64,000 bases of DNA from Lysobacter_L cavernae (GCF_042648505.1 NZ_JBHRXK010000003.1:310001-374000), one strand, 5' to 3'. Shown: positions 23,374-32,648, counted from the stretch's first letter. Numbers and translations are program-made. Notes: a model not told the origin generated them from the letters alone.

Positions 23374-24608
23374 GCGACACGCGCGCGCTCAGTCAGACGC
23401 AGGCGCGCGCGCTGCATCTGGCCGCACAGGGCTTGCTGTTGCGGCCGCGGCGGCGGGCACGCAAGGCCGATGTGCTGGCCGCCATCGTGCGCATGCAGCT
23501 GCTGCAGATCGATTCGATCCATGTGGTCGCGCGCAGCCCCTACCTGGTGCTGTTCTCGCGCGTCGGCGCCTTTGCGCCGCAATGGCTGGACGAACTGCTC
23601 GCGCAGCGGGCGATCTTCGAAGTGTGGGCGCACGAGGCCTGCTTCGCGCCGATCGAGGACTACGTCCTGCACCACAGTGCTCCCGAGCGGCGTGCGCACC
23701 ACTGGGCAATGCGCAATGCGCTGAAGCACCGCCACGAAATCAATCAGCTGCTCGCGCATGTGCGCAGCCGCGGCCCGGTGAAGGCATCCGACTTCGAGCG
23801 TGCTGCCGGCAGCAGCAATGGCTGGTGGGAGTGGAAGCAGGAAAAAATCTGGCTCGAGAGCGCTTTCGCACTGGGCGAGCTGATGGTGGCGCGGCGCGAG
23901 AACTTCCAGCGCGTCTACGATCTGGCCGAACGCGTGATCGGCGCGGTGCGCAGCGACTGGAACAGCACGCGATTGACGCAAGCGCAGGCATGGCGTGCCA
24001 CCGTCCTGAAATCGGTGCATGCGCTCGGCATCACCCAGGCGCGCTGGATCGCCGATTACTACCGCAGCCGGCCGCGGCTGCGCGACGCTGATCTCGACGG
24101 TCTGGTCGCAGAAGGCATTTTGCTGCGCGTGCGTGTCAAGGGTTGGGACGTGCCGGGCTATGTCCACTGCGATTTGGCGCCGCTGCTTGCGCAGGCTGAG
24201 GCTGGCCGCCTGCGCGCGACTCACGCGACGCTGCTGTCGCCGTTCGATCCCATGGTGTGGGATCGCGAACGCGCCCGCGAGCTGTTTGGCTTCGACTACA
24301 CCCTGGAGTGCTACACGCCGGAAGCCAAGCGCCGATACGGCTACTTCGTGCTGCCGATCCTGACGCGCGGCCGCCTGGTCGGGCGCCTGGACGCCAAGGC
24401 GCACCGTCGGCAGGGCGTGTTCGAGGTCAAGGCGCTGTACCTGGAGGAGGGCGTCGTGGCGAACGAGGTGCTGGCCGCGGACGTCGCCCGCGCCATCGAC
24501 GACTGTGCGCGCTGGCATGGCACGCCCACGGTGGAGCTGGGGCGTTGCCGTCCCGCCGGGTTCACCAAACCCCTGAGGGCCGAACTCACTGCACTGCAAC
24601 TAGACTAG
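23370..24608 (+). CDS. YcaQ/AlkX-type DNA glycosylase (HTH_42 family)
   Basis: A 412-residue protein of the winged-helix family that repairs DNA interstrand crosslinks and bulky alkyl lesions. The active-site strand has Q-L-L-Q-I-D-S-I with Gln46 and Asp48, matching the Q-x-D form of the YcaQ branch rather than the Q-x-Q of AlkZ. V-W-A-H-E-A-C-F-A-P and L-L-S-P-F-D-P-M-V-W-D-R are other family marks. It is translationally coupled to the deformylase gene, a pairing with no obvious biochemical link. It ends overlapping the convergent gene by 4 nt. Confidence 0.85.
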   Translation: MSDTRALSQTQARALHLAAQGLLLRPRRRARKADVLAAIVRMQLLQIDSIHVVARSPYLVLFSRVGAFAPQWLDELLAQRAIFEVWAHEACFAPIEDYVLHHSAPERRAHHWAMRNALKHRHEINQLLAHVRSRGPVKASDFERAAGSSNGWWEWKQEKIWLESAFALGELMVARRENFQRVYDLAERVIGAVRSDWNSTRLTQAQAWRATVLKSVHALGITQARWIADYYRSRPRLRDADLDGLVAEGILLRVRVKGWDVPGYVHCDLAPLLAQAEAGRLRATHATLLSPFDPMVWDRERARELFGFDYTLECYTPEAKRRYGYFVLPILTRGRLVGRLDAKAHRRQGVFEVKALYLEEGVVANEVLAADVARAIDDCARWHGTPTVELGRCRPAGFTKPLRAELTALQLD

Positions 24609-24946
24609 CGTGCAGCGATCAGCAACGAGATCACCAAGGCGCCGATCAATGGCAAGGCGTTGAGCGCCAGTGCCGGTAGTGCGATCCGCCTGTTCTCGCC
24701 CCGTGCCAACGCGATGCCGGCCAGCACCATGCCACCCAGCCAGGCACCAAGGCTGATCAACACTGTGTATAGGAAGCAGTCTAGGCCCCAGGTACCGCAC
24801 TGCCCTTCTGGCACCGCGGCCCATACGCCCAAATGGGCGATCAAGGGGCCAAACAGCAGGGCGCACCAGGACAGTGCGCCTAACCGGGCGCGACGTGGGA
24901 ATTGCGTGGGGTCGGCGTTCGCTGCCCGGGAAGGCCCAGCAGGCAT
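24605..24946 (-). CDS. Small membrane protein coupled to parE
   Basis: A 113-residue protein. Its ATG overlaps the parE stop as TGATG, and its ribosome site GGAGGTG lies inside the last codons of parE, so translation is coupled. Three hydrophobic helices are visible: L-S-W-C-A-L-L-F-G-P-L-I-A, L-I-S-L-G-A-W-L-G-G-M-V-L-A-G and A-L-P-L-I-G-A-L-V-I-S-L-L. A loop with two Cys (G-Q-C-G-T-W-G-L-D-C) faces outside and may be disulphide-bonded. No family is recognised. A functional tie with topoisomerase IV is not evident. Confidence 0.65.
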   Translation of the reverse strand: MPAGPSRAANADPTQFPRRARLGALSWCALLFGPLIAHLGVWAAVPEGQCGTWGLDCFLYTVLISLGAWLGGMVLAGIALARGENRRIALPALALNALPLIGALVISLLIAAR

Positions 24947-26853
24947 CACACCTCCAACGTCGCCAGATCGCCCTTGGTTTCCAGCCACTGCTTGCGGTCG
25001 CCAGCACGCTTCTTCGCCAGCAGCATGTCCATCAGCGAATGGGTGCCGGCGCTGTCGTCGACGGTCAGTTGCACCAGGCGGCGGGTGTCGGGGTGGATGG
25101 TCGACTCGCGTAGCTGCGAGGCGTTCATCTCGCCCAGGCCCTTGAAGCGGGTCACGTTGACCGCGCCACTGAAGCCTTTCTTGCGGTCGCCCTTCTCGCG
25201 CTCGATCTTCTCCAGCAGGATGCGTTTTTCTTCCTCGTCGAGTGCGTAGAACACCTGCTTGCCGACGTCGACGCGGAACAGCGGCGGCATCGCCACGAAG
25301 ATGTGGCCGGCCGCGACCAGCGCCGGGAAATGCTTGAGGAACAACGCCGTCAGCAAGGTCGCGATGTGCAGGCCGTCGGAGTCGGCATCGGCCAGCACGA
25401 TGACCTTGCCGTAGCGCAGGCCGCTGATGTCGTCCTTGCCCGGGTCGCAGCCTATCGCCACCGCCAGGTCATGCACTTCCTGCGAGGCAAGCACGCTGCC
25501 CGAGGCGACCTCCCAGGTGTTGAGGATCTTGCCGCGCAACGGCAGGATCGCCTGGAAGTCCTTGTCGCGGGCCTGGCGCGCGCTGCCGCCGGCGGAGTCG
25601 CCTTCGACCAGGAATAATTCGGTGCGCGACAAGTCCTGGCTGCTGCAGTCGGCGAGCTTGCCGGGCAGGGCCGGGCCCTGGGTGATCTTCTTGCGGGTGA
25701 TCTGCTTCTCGGTCTTCAGGCGGGCCGAGGCGCGCTCGATCGCCAGCTGCGCGATCTTCTCGCCCATCTCGGTGTGCTGGTTGAGCCACAGCGAGAACGC
25801 ATCGTGCGCGGCGCCTTCGACGAAGCCGGCGGCCTGGCGCGAACTCAGGCGCTCCTTGGTCTGGCCGCTGAACTGCGGGTCGGTCAGCTTGATGCTGAGC
25901 ACGAAGGCGACGCGGTCCCAGACGTCTTCCGGCGCCAGCTTGACGCCGCGCGGCAGCAGGTTGCGGAAGTCGCAGAACTCGCGCAGCGCATCGGTGAAGC
26001 CGGTGCGCAGGCCGTTGACGTGGGTGCCGTGCTGCGCGGTCGGGATCAGGTTGACGTAGCTTTCCTGCACCAGCTCGCCGTCCGGGACCCAGGCCACCGC
26101 CCAGTCGGCGGTCTCGGTGTCCTTGCTCAACTTGCCGACGAACAAATCCGGCGGCAGCAACTCGCGTTCGGCTAGTTCGCCGCGCAGGTAGTCGCGCAGG
26201 CCGTCCTCGTAGTACCACTCCAGCCGCTCACCGCTGGCCACGTCGAACAGCTTCACGTTCAGGCCCGGGCACAGTACGGCCTTGGCGCGCAGCAAATGTT
26301 TCAGCGAGCGCAGGTTGAACTTGGCGGTGTCGAAGTACTTCGGGTCGGGCCAGAAGTGCACGCGCGTGCCGGTGTTCTTCTTGCCGACGTTGCCGACCAC
26401 TTCCAGCGGGGTGGCGCGGTCGCCGTCGCGGAAGGTCATCCGGTACTCGTTGCCGTCGCGCTTGATGTAGACCTCGACCAGGGTCGACAGTGCATTGACC
26501 ACACTGACGCCGACGCCGTGCAAACCGCCGGAGAAGGTGTAGTTCTTGTTGCTGAACTTGCCGCCCGCGTGCAGGCGCGTGAGGATCAGCTCGACGCCGG
26601 GGATCTTCTCCTCCGGGTGGATGTCGACCGGCATGCCGCGGCCGTCGTCGGACACCTCGCAGCTGCCGTCGGCGTGCAGGGTGACCTCGATGCTGCGCGC
26701 GTGCCCGGCCAGCGCCTCGTCGACTGCGTTGTCGATGACCTCCTGCGCCAGGTGGTTCGGGCGCGTGGTGTCGGTGTACATGCCGGGGCGGCGTTTGACC
26801 GGGTCCAGCCCGGAGAGGACTTCGATGTCGGCAGCGTTGTAGCGGGAACTCAT
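24946..26853 (-). CDS. parE: DNA topoisomerase IV subunit B
   Basis: A 635-residue ATPase subunit that, with ParC, unlinks daughter chromosomes. The GHKL ATP site is visible: N-A-V-D-E-A-L-A-G, then D-D-G-R-G-M-P-V-D and G-G-L-H-G-V-G-V-S-V-V-N. The TOPRIM part has L-V-E-G-D-S-A-G-G-S-A and L-A-D-A-D-S-D-G. The spacing and total length fit ParE rather than GyrB, which carries a longer insert. The ATG at 26853 is used, with no strong ribosome site. parC is not in the window. Confidence 0.95.
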   Translation of the reverse strand: MSSRYNAADIEVLSGLDPVKRRPGMYTDTTRPNHLAQEVIDNAVDEALAGHARSIEVTLHADGSCEVSDDGRGMPVDIHPEEKIPGVELILTRLHAGGKFSNKNYTFSGGLHGVGVSVVNALSTLVEVYIKRDGNEYRMTFRDGDRATPLEVVGNVGKKNTGTRVHFWPDPKYFDTAKFNLRSLKHLLRAKAVLCPGLNVKLFDVASGERLEWYYEDGLRDYLRGELAERELLPPDLFVGKLSKDTETADWAVAWVPDGELVQESYVNLIPTAQHGTHVNGLRTGFTDALREFCDFRNLLPRGVKLAPEDVWDRVAFVLSIKLTDPQFSGQTKERLSSRQAAGFVEGAAHDAFSLWLNQHTEMGEKIAQLAIERASARLKTEKQITRKKITQGPALPGKLADCSSQDLSRTELFLVEGDSAGGSARQARDKDFQAILPLRGKILNTWEVASGSVLASQEVHDLAVAIGCDPGKDDISGLRYGKVIVLADADSDGLHIATLLTALFLKHFPALVAAGHIFVAMPPLFRVDVGKQVFYALDEEEKRILLEKIEREKGDRKKGFSGAVNVTRFKGLGEMNASQLRESTIHPDTRRLVQLTVDDSAGTHSLMDMLLAKKRAGDRKQWLETKGDLATLEV

Positions 26854-27247
26854 TCGGTGCACGCAAGCGGGATACGAGCGGCGATGGTCGGCGGGCGGCG
26901 CCGGAAATTCAACCGCGGCGTTGCCCGGCGCGAGCGTGAAGGCGCGGCCACGGGCGCAAATGGGCGGCGGCCAGCCAGCCGGATGTGGCGGCGATGTTTG
27001 CCGGCACAGGCTTCCAGAGGCAGCGTCTGGCGCAAGGCGTGACTCCGGTCGCGGACATGTCCTGCGTGTGGTGCTGACGGCTTTGCCGGTTGAATTGCGG
27101 GCGGTGCGTCCGCAATTCTGTGACTGATGGCCGTTCGACCCCGGTGTTCAGGCGCGAGCAGGACGACGGGGGCTACGGTCGGCCCCGCCGCCGGGTGCCC
27201 AGTGGCACTGCGCCGTCGGTTCCGTTTCTGTCCCAGGAGGTCACCGT
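26854..27247. other. 394-bp gap with one palindrome, no gene
   Basis: The gap holds the divergent upstream regions of parE and the small secreted gene. A perfect 9-bp inverted repeat GAATTGCGG / CCGCAATTC with a 9-nt centre lies at 27092-27118 and could be an operator or an RNA hairpin. Several open frames cross the region, but none has a ribosome site or a family-like sequence. Confidence 0.5.
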
Positions 27248-27502
27248 ATGAATACCCGCACGCTTCTGCTCCCGAGCCTCATCGCTTCGATGCTGGCCGC
27301 GCCGCTGGCGTTCGCGCAGCAAGACACCGCGCAGGCCGCGGCGAAGGCCACGCAGCAGACAGCCGAGTCGGTCCAGGCCCAGGCTGCCCAGAAGGCCGCC
27401 GACGCCAAGGCCAAGCAGGCCGAGGAAGCCAAGGCCAAGGCGAAGAAGAAGGACAAGGCGTCCGCCCCGACCCGCGAACCGGAGGAAGAGGACGACCGCT
27501 GA
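27248..27502 (+). CDS. Small exported Ala/Lys/Glu-rich protein
   Basis: An 84-residue protein with a very good ribosome site (AGGAGGT). Residues 1-23 are a signal peptide ending L-A-F-A-Q-Q. The mature protein is one long predicted helix of Ala, Gln, Lys and Glu (A-A-A-K-A-T-Q-Q-T-A-E-S), then a basic patch K-A-K-K-K-D-K and an acidic end E-E-E-D-D-R. The composition resembles small periplasmic helical or coiled-coil proteins, but none is recognised. It is followed by a strong terminator and is probably transcribed alone and at a high level. Confidence 0.65.
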   Translation: MNTRTLLLPSLIASMLAAPLAFAQQDTAQAAAKATQQTAESVQAQAAQKAADAKAKQAEEAKAKAKKKDKASAPTREPEEEDDR

Positions 27503-27527
27503 GTCGCCTCCTGTTTACGTCATGACC

Positions 27528-27553
27528 AGCGCCCCGGCTTTGCCCGGGGCGCT
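27528..27553 (+). terminator. Terminator of the small exported gene
   Basis: A 10-bp perfect stem AGCGCCCCGG / CCGGGGCGCT with a 6-nt loop, 25 nt after the stop codon, followed by GCTATTTC. Confidence 0.75.
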
Positions 27554-27702
27554 GCTATTTCGGCGCAAGGCCCGTGCGGCAACGTTTTCAGGGTGTATCT
27601 GGCGATCGCGCCAATGCCGAAACGGACCGTTTTTGACACAGCGACGACTCGCCGCGAAGGGGCGCAGCCGGTAGACTATGGCTTTCCAGCGGTAGCAAAA
27701 CC

Positions 27703-29361
27703 ATGACTCCCCTGATTTTCGTCACCGGCGGCGTGGTGTCCTCGCTTGGCAAGGGCATTGCGGCAGCCTCGCTGGCGGCCATCCTCGAAGCGCGCGGCCT
27801 GCGCGTGACGATGATGAAGCTCGACCCCTACATCAACGTCGACCCGGGCACGATGAGCCCGTTCCAGCACGGTGAGGTCTACGTCACCGACGACGGCGCC
27901 GAGACCGACCTGGACCTGGGTCACTACGAGCGCTACCTGCGCACGCGCCTGTCCCGCAAGAACTCGATCACCACCGGCCGCATCTACGACAACGTGATCC
28001 GCAAGGAGCGCCGCGGCGACTACCTTGGCGGCACCGTGCAGGTGATCCCGCACATCACCGATGAGATCAAGCGCTGCATCATCGAGGCCACCGAAGGCTA
28101 CGACGTGGCCCTGGTCGAGATCGGCGGCACTGTCGGCGACATCGAGTCGCTGCCGTTCCTGGAGGCGATCCGCCAGATCCGCAGCGAGCGCGGCCCCGAG
28201 GGCGCGCTGTTCATGCACCTGACCCTGGTGCCGTGGATCGCCGCGGCGGGCGAGCTGAAGACCAAGCCGACCCAGCACTCGGTGAAGGAGCTGCGCTCGA
28301 TCGGTATCCAACCCGACGTGCTGCTGTGCCGCAGCGAGCAGCCGCTGCCCGACAGCGAGCGCCGCAAGATCGCGCTGTTCACCAACGTGCCCGAGCGCGC
28401 GGTGATCTCGGCGGTCGACCTCGACAACATCTACAAGATGCCGCGCCGCTTCCACGAGCAGGGCCTGGACGCGATCGTCCTCGACCGCCTGCGCATCCAG
28501 GCCGGCCCCGCCAACCTCGCCGAGTGGGACGAGGTGGTCGACGCCAGCGAGCACCCGGTCGACGAGGTTCGCATCGCGGTGGTCGGCAAGTACATCGACC
28601 ACCAGGACGCCTACAAGTCGGTGGCCGAGGCGCTCAAGCACGGCGGCCTGCGCCAGCGCACCAAGGTCAAGCTGGTCTGGCTCGAGTCCAGCGACATCGA
28701 GCGTGAGGGCACCGCCGCACTGGACGGCATCGATGGCATCCTCGTGCCCGGCGGCTTCGGCGACCGCGGCTTCGAGGGCAAGGTGCTGACCGCCCAGTAC
28801 GCGCGCGAGCACGGCATTCCCTATTTCGGCATCTGCTACGGCATGCAGGCGGCCGTGGTCGACACCGCCCGCCATCTGGCCGGCCTGGACGGCGCCAACA
28901 GCACCGAGAACGACAAGGCCAGCCCGCACCCGGTGATCGGCCTGATCACCGAATGGCGCACCGCCAGCGGCGAGCTCGAGCGCCGCGACGAGGGTTCCGA
29001 CCTGGGCGGCACCATGCGCCTGGGCCTGCAGGAGCAGCGCCTCAAGCCCGGCACGCTGGCGCGCGAGCTGTACGGCAAGGACGTGGTCGGCGAGCGTCAT
29101 CGCCACCGTTACGAGTTCAACAACCGCTACCGCACCCAGCTCGAGGACGCAGGCCTGGTCATCAGCGCCAAGTCGATGGACGACCTGCTGGTCGAGATGG
29201 TCGAGCTGCCGCGTAGCACGCATCCGTGGTTCCTGGCCTGCCAGGCGCACCCGGAGTTTTTGTCCACGCCGCGCGACGGCCACCCGCTGTTCGTCGGTTT
29301 CATCCGTGCCGCACGCGAGGCCAAGGCCGGCGGCAAATTGCTCAAGGAGGCCAGTGCATGA
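27703..29361 (+). CDS. pyrG: CTP synthase
   Basis: A 552-residue enzyme that makes CTP from UTP, ATP and glutamine. The synthetase half has S-L-G-K-G-I-A-A-A-S (ATP loop) and Y-I-N-V-D-P-G-T-M-S-P. The C-terminal class I glutaminase has V-P-G-G-F-G-D-R-G, the nucleophile Cys in G-I-C-Y-G-M-Q, and the His/Glu pair in H-P-E-F. The length is standard. Its end overlaps kdsA (ATGA), the usual order in gammaproteobacteria, and this starts a core run through nlpD. Confidence 0.97.
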   Translation: MTPLIFVTGGVVSSLGKGIAAASLAAILEARGLRVTMMKLDPYINVDPGTMSPFQHGEVYVTDDGAETDLDLGHYERYLRTRLSRKNSITTGRIYDNVIRKERRGDYLGGTVQVIPHITDEIKRCIIEATEGYDVALVEIGGTVGDIESLPFLEAIRQIRSERGPEGALFMHLTLVPWIAAAGELKTKPTQHSVKELRSIGIQPDVLLCRSEQPLPDSERRKIALFTNVPERAVISAVDLDNIYKMPRRFHEQGLDAIVLDRLRIQAGPANLAEWDEVVDASEHPVDEVRIAVVGKYIDHQDAYKSVAEALKHGGLRQRTKVKLVWLESSDIEREGTAALDGIDGILVPGGFGDRGFEGKVLTAQYAREHGIPYFGICYGMQAAVVDTARHLAGLDGANSTENDKASPHPVIGLITEWRTASGELERRDEGSDLGGTMRLGLQEQRLKPGTLARELYGKDVVGERHRHRYEFNNRYRTQLEDAGLVISAKSMDDLLVEMVELPRSTHPWFLACQAHPEFLSTPRDGHPLFVGFIRAAREAKAGGKLLKEASA

Positions 29362-30191
29362 AGCTGTGTGGTTTCGAGGTCGGACTCGACCAGCCGTTCT
29401 TCCTGATCGCCGGGCCGTGCGTGATCGAGTCGATGCAGTTGCAGCTTGATGTCGCCGGCACGCTCAAGGAGATCACCTCCGAGTTGGGCATCAACTTCAT
29501 CTTCAAGTCGAGCTTCGACAAGGCCAACCGCACCTCCGGCACCAGCTTCCGCGGCCCGGGCCTGGAAGAGGGCCTGAAGGTGCTGGCCGAGGTGAAGCGC
29601 CAGATCGGCGTGCCGGTGCTGACCGACGTGCATGAGTACACACCGATGAACGAGGTCGCCGCCGTCGTCGACGTGCTGCAGACGCCGGCGTTCCTGTGCC
29701 GGCAGACTGATTTCATCCAGAACGTGGCCCGTGCCGGCAAGCCGGTCAACATCAAGAAGGGCCAGTTCCTGTCGCCGTGGGAAATGAAGCACGTCACCGA
29801 CAAGGCCCGCGCCACCGGCAACGAGCAGATCATGGCCTGCGAACGCGGCGTCAGCTTCGGCTACAACAACCTGGTGTCGGACATGCGCTCGCTGAGCGTG
29901 ATGCGTGACACCGGCTGCCCGGTCGTGTTCGACGCCACCCATTCGGTGCAGTTGCCCGGCGGCGCCGGCGGCAAGAGCGGCGGCCAGCGCGAGTTCGTGC
30001 CGGTGCTGTCGCGCGCGGCGATGGCAGTCGGCATCGATGGCATCTTCATGGAAACCCATCCGGTGCCGGATGAGGCACTCTCCGACGGCCCCAACGCCTG
30101 GCCGCTACCGAAGATGCGCGCGTTGCTGGAAACCCTCAAACAGCTCGACGAGATCACCAAGCGCAACGGTTTCCTGGAACAGCAGGTCTGA
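29358..30191 (+). CDS. kdsA: 3-deoxy-8-phosphooctulonate (KDO-8-P) synthase
   Basis: A 277-residue cytosolic enzyme that joins phosphoenolpyruvate and arabinose-5-phosphate for lipopolysaccharide core synthesis. I-A-G-P-C-V-I-E-S, F-K-S-S-F-D-K-A-N-R-T and D-A-T-H-S-V-Q-L-P-G are diagnostic. The ATG at 29358 overlaps the pyrG stop, and AAGGAGG lies before it within pyrG. The Cys of A-G-P-C is the metal-binding position in metal-dependent KdsA only if the partner residues are present; the form was not resolved. Confidence 0.97.
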   Translation: MKLCGFEVGLDQPFFLIAGPCVIESMQLQLDVAGTLKEITSELGINFIFKSSFDKANRTSGTSFRGPGLEEGLKVLAEVKRQIGVPVLTDVHEYTPMNEVAAVVDVLQTPAFLCRQTDFIQNVARAGKPVNIKKGQFLSPWEMKHVTDKARATGNEQIMACERGVSFGYNNLVSDMRSLSVMRDTGCPVVFDATHSVQLPGGAGGKSGGQREFVPVLSRAAMAVGIDGIFMETHPVPDEALSDGPNAWPLPKMRALLETLKQLDEITKRNGFLEQQV

Positions 30192-30275
30192 CTCCTGCCG
30201 ATCGGGTGCGGGCGTCGCGCCCGAACTCGGCTATCGTTCGTCCTGCCATTCCTCCATCGACCCCTCATTGACGAC

Positions 30276-31568
30276 ATGACCACTAGCCCGATTGCCAAAG
30301 TCCACGCCCGCGAAATCCTCGACAGCCGTGGCAATCCCACCCTCGAAGCCGAAGTTACCCTGAGCGACGGCAGCTTCGGGCGCGCCATGGTGCCGTCCGG
30401 CGCCTCGACCGGTACCAAGGAAGCGGTCGAGCTGCGCGACGGCGACAAGACCCGCTACCTGGGCAAGGGTGTGCGTAAGGCAGTGGAGAACGTCAACACC
30501 ACCATCGCCTCGGCGCTGATCGGTTTCGACGCCGCCGACCAGATCGGCCTCGACCGTCGCCTGATCGACCTGGACGGCACCGAGAACAAGGGCCGCCTGG
30601 GTGCCAACGCGCTGCTGGGCGTGTCGTTGGCCAATGCGCATGCCGTGGCTGCCTCGAAGAAAATGCCGCTGTGGCAGCACCTGGCCAACGGCCGCGAGCC
30701 GGTGTTGCCGGTGCCGATGATGAACATCATCAACGGCGGTGCGCACGCCGACAACAACGTCGACCTGCAGGAATTCATGGTGCTGCCGGTTGGCTTTGAC
30801 ACCTTCGCCGAGTCGCTGCGCGCCGGCACCGAGGTGTTCCATGCGCTCAAGTCGGTGCTCAAGGGCCGTGGCCTGAGCACCTCGGTCGGCGACGAGGGCG
30901 GTTTCGCCCCGGACCTGCGCAGCAACGAGGAAGCACTGGAAACCATCCTCGAAGCGATCGGCAAGGCCGGTTACAAGGCCGGAGAAGACATCCTGCTCGG
31001 CCTCGACGTGGCGTCGAGCGAGTTCTTCGAGAACGGCAAGTACAACCTCACCGGTGAAGGCAAGCGCCTGACCAGCGAGCAGTTCGTCGATTTCCTCGCC
31101 AACTGGGCCGCGCAGTACCCGATCATCACCATCGAGGACGGCATGGGCGAGCACGACTGGGCCGGCTGGAAGCTGCTCACCGACAGGATCGGCAGCAAGG
31201 TGCAACTGGTTGGCGACGACCTGTTCGTCACCAATCCGAAGATCTTCAAGGAAGGCATCGAGCAGGGCGTGGCCAACGCGATCCTGATCAAGGTCAACCA
31301 GATCGGCACGCTCAGCGAGACGCTGGAGGCCATCGCCATGGCCGATGCGGCCAAGTACGCGGCGGTCGTCTCGCATCGTTCGGGCGAGACCGAGGACACC
31401 ACCATCGCCGACATCGCGGTGGCCACCACGGCCACCCAGATCAAGACCGGCTCGCTGTCCCGCAGTGACCGCGTCGCCAAGTACAACCAGTTGCTGCGCA
31501 TCGAGGAGCAGTTGGGCAAGGCGGCCAAGTACGCCGGACGCGACGCCTTCGTCTCGCTCAAGCGCTGA
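30276..31568 (+). CDS. eno: Enolase
   Basis: A 430-residue glycolytic enzyme interconverting 2-phosphoglycerate and phosphoenolpyruvate, and a likely RNA-degradosome partner. A-R-E-I-L-D-S-R-G-N-P-T opens the protein, V-P-S-G-A-S-T-G is the flexible loop, N-I-I-N-G-G-A-H-A-D-N follows, and the C-terminal signature is L-I-K-V-N-Q-I-G-T. The metal-binding acids lie in E-D-G-M-G-E and G-D-D-L-F-V-T-N. It follows kdsA by 84 nt and leads into ftsB. Confidence 0.97.
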   Translation: MTTSPIAKVHAREILDSRGNPTLEAEVTLSDGSFGRAMVPSGASTGTKEAVELRDGDKTRYLGKGVRKAVENVNTTIASALIGFDAADQIGLDRRLIDLDGTENKGRLGANALLGVSLANAHAVAASKKMPLWQHLANGREPVLPVPMMNIINGGAHADNNVDLQEFMVLPVGFDTFAESLRAGTEVFHALKSVLKGRGLSTSVGDEGGFAPDLRSNEEALETILEAIGKAGYKAGEDILLGLDVASSEFFENGKYNLTGEGKRLTSEQFVDFLANWAAQYPIITIEDGMGEHDWAGWKLLTDRIGSKVQLVGDDLFVTNPKIFKEGIEQGVANAILIKVNQIGTLSETLEAIAMADAAKYAAVVSHRSGETEDTTIADIAVATTATQIKTGSLSRSDRVAKYNQLLRIEEQLGKAAKYAGRDAFVSLKR

Positions 31569-31584
31569 GCCGGACGCGACGCGC

Positions 31585-31938
31585 ATGCGTTGGTTGCGAC
31601 TGCTGCTGGTGGTTTTGGCCGGGTTGCTGGCGTTCTTCCAGTACCGGCTGTGGGTGGGCGAGGGCGGCAGCCGCTCGGTTGCCCGCCTGGAGCAGCAGGT
31701 GCAACAGCAGACCCGCGAAAACACGGGTCTGCAGCAGCGTAACGACGCGCTTGCCGCCGAGGTCGAGGACCTCAAGTCCGGCGAAGCCGCGGTCGAGGAG
31801 CGTGCACGCAGCGAGCTGGGCATGATCAAACCCGGCGAAACCTTCTATCGGGTGGTCGAGCCCGAAGGCAGCGCGCCGGTAGCGCAGCCCGAGGGCGATG
31901 TTGCCGCGGCGGAGCCCGTGGAAAACCCGGCACCGTGA
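31585..31938 (+). CDS. ftsB: Cell division protein FtsB
   Basis: A 117-residue single-pass protein of the FtsQLB complex at the septum. A short cytoplasmic end and a transmembrane helix (L-L-L-V-V-L-A-G-L-L-A-F-F) are followed by a coiled coil (V-A-R-L-E-Q-Q-V-Q-Q-Q) and the conserved E-E-R-A-R-S-E-L-G-M-I-K-P-G-E block. An Ala/Pro/Glu-rich tail of about 20 residues is longer than in E. coli. It sits between eno and ispD as in most relatives; its stop overlaps the GTG start of ispD. Confidence 0.93.
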   Translation: MRWLRLLLVVLAGLLAFFQYRLWVGEGGSRSVARLEQQVQQQTRENTGLQQRNDALAAEVEDLKSGEAAVEERARSELGMIKPGETFYRVVEPEGSAPVAQPEGDVAAAEPVENPAP

Positions 31939-32648
31939 GCGCGACCCGCCTGTGGGCCGTGATTCCCGCCGCTGGCCGCGGCACCCGCTTCGGCAGTGAG
32001 GTGCCCAAGCAGTACCTGGAAGTCGCGGGCCGGACGTTGATTGCGCACGCGCTCGAAGCGCTGCTCGCGCACCCGCGTGTGGCCGGCGCGATGGTGGCGC
32101 TGTCGGCCGACGACGCGCATTGGTCCGGCTGCAGCGAGCTGCACGGCAAGCCGGTGCTGCGTTGCGCCGGCGGCGGCGAACGTGCCGATTCGGTGTTGGC
32201 CGCTTTGCACGCGCTGCCGGCCGAGGTCAGCGACGACACGCTGGTGCTGGTGCACGATGCCGCCCGACCCAATTTGCGTGGCGAGGACCTGGATCGCCTG
32301 ATCGCAGCGGCCGAGGCGCAGGCCGACGGTGCGATCCTGGCCGCGCCTGTGCGTGACACGCTCAAGCGCGCCGATGCCGTCGCGCATATCGTTGCGACCG
32401 AGCCGCGTGAAGGCCTGTGGCGCGCGCTCACTCCGCAGGCGTTCCGGCGCGGGTCGCTGACCGCCGCGCTGGAGGCCGCACGCGCAGCCGGCGTCGCCGT
32501 CACCGATGAGGCGATGGCGATGGAACGAATGGGCGCCAGGCCGGCGCTGGTGGAAGGACGCGAGGACAATCTGAAGGTGACCACGCCTGCAGACCTGGCG
32601 TTGGTTGAGTACCTGTTGAACCTTCGTCTGTCGTCCCGAACGCAGTGA
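31935..32648 (+). CDS. ispD: 2-C-methyl-D-erythritol 4-phosphate cytidylyltransferase
   Basis: A 237-residue enzyme of the MEP isoprenoid pathway, using CTP to make CDP-methylerythritol. I-P-A-A-G-R-G-T-R-F-G is the nucleotide loop; V-L-V-H-D-A-A-R-P-N and T-D-E-A-M-A-M-E-R-M-G are conserved. The start is GTG overlapping ftsB. The last 19 nt of the gene lie inside a palindromic repeat, so the repeat supplies its final codons, L-S-S-R-T-Q and the stop. Confidence 0.95.
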   Translation: MSATRLWAVIPAAGRGTRFGSEVPKQYLEVAGRTLIAHALEALLAHPRVAGAMVALSADDAHWSGCSELHGKPVLRCAGGGERADSVLAALHALPAEVSDDTLVLVHDAARPNLRGEDLDRLIAAAEAQADGAILAAPVRDTLKRADAVAHIVATEPREGLWRALTPQAFRRGSLTAALEAARAAGVAVTDEAMAMERMGARPALVEGREDNLKVTTPADLALVEYLLNLRLSSRTQ

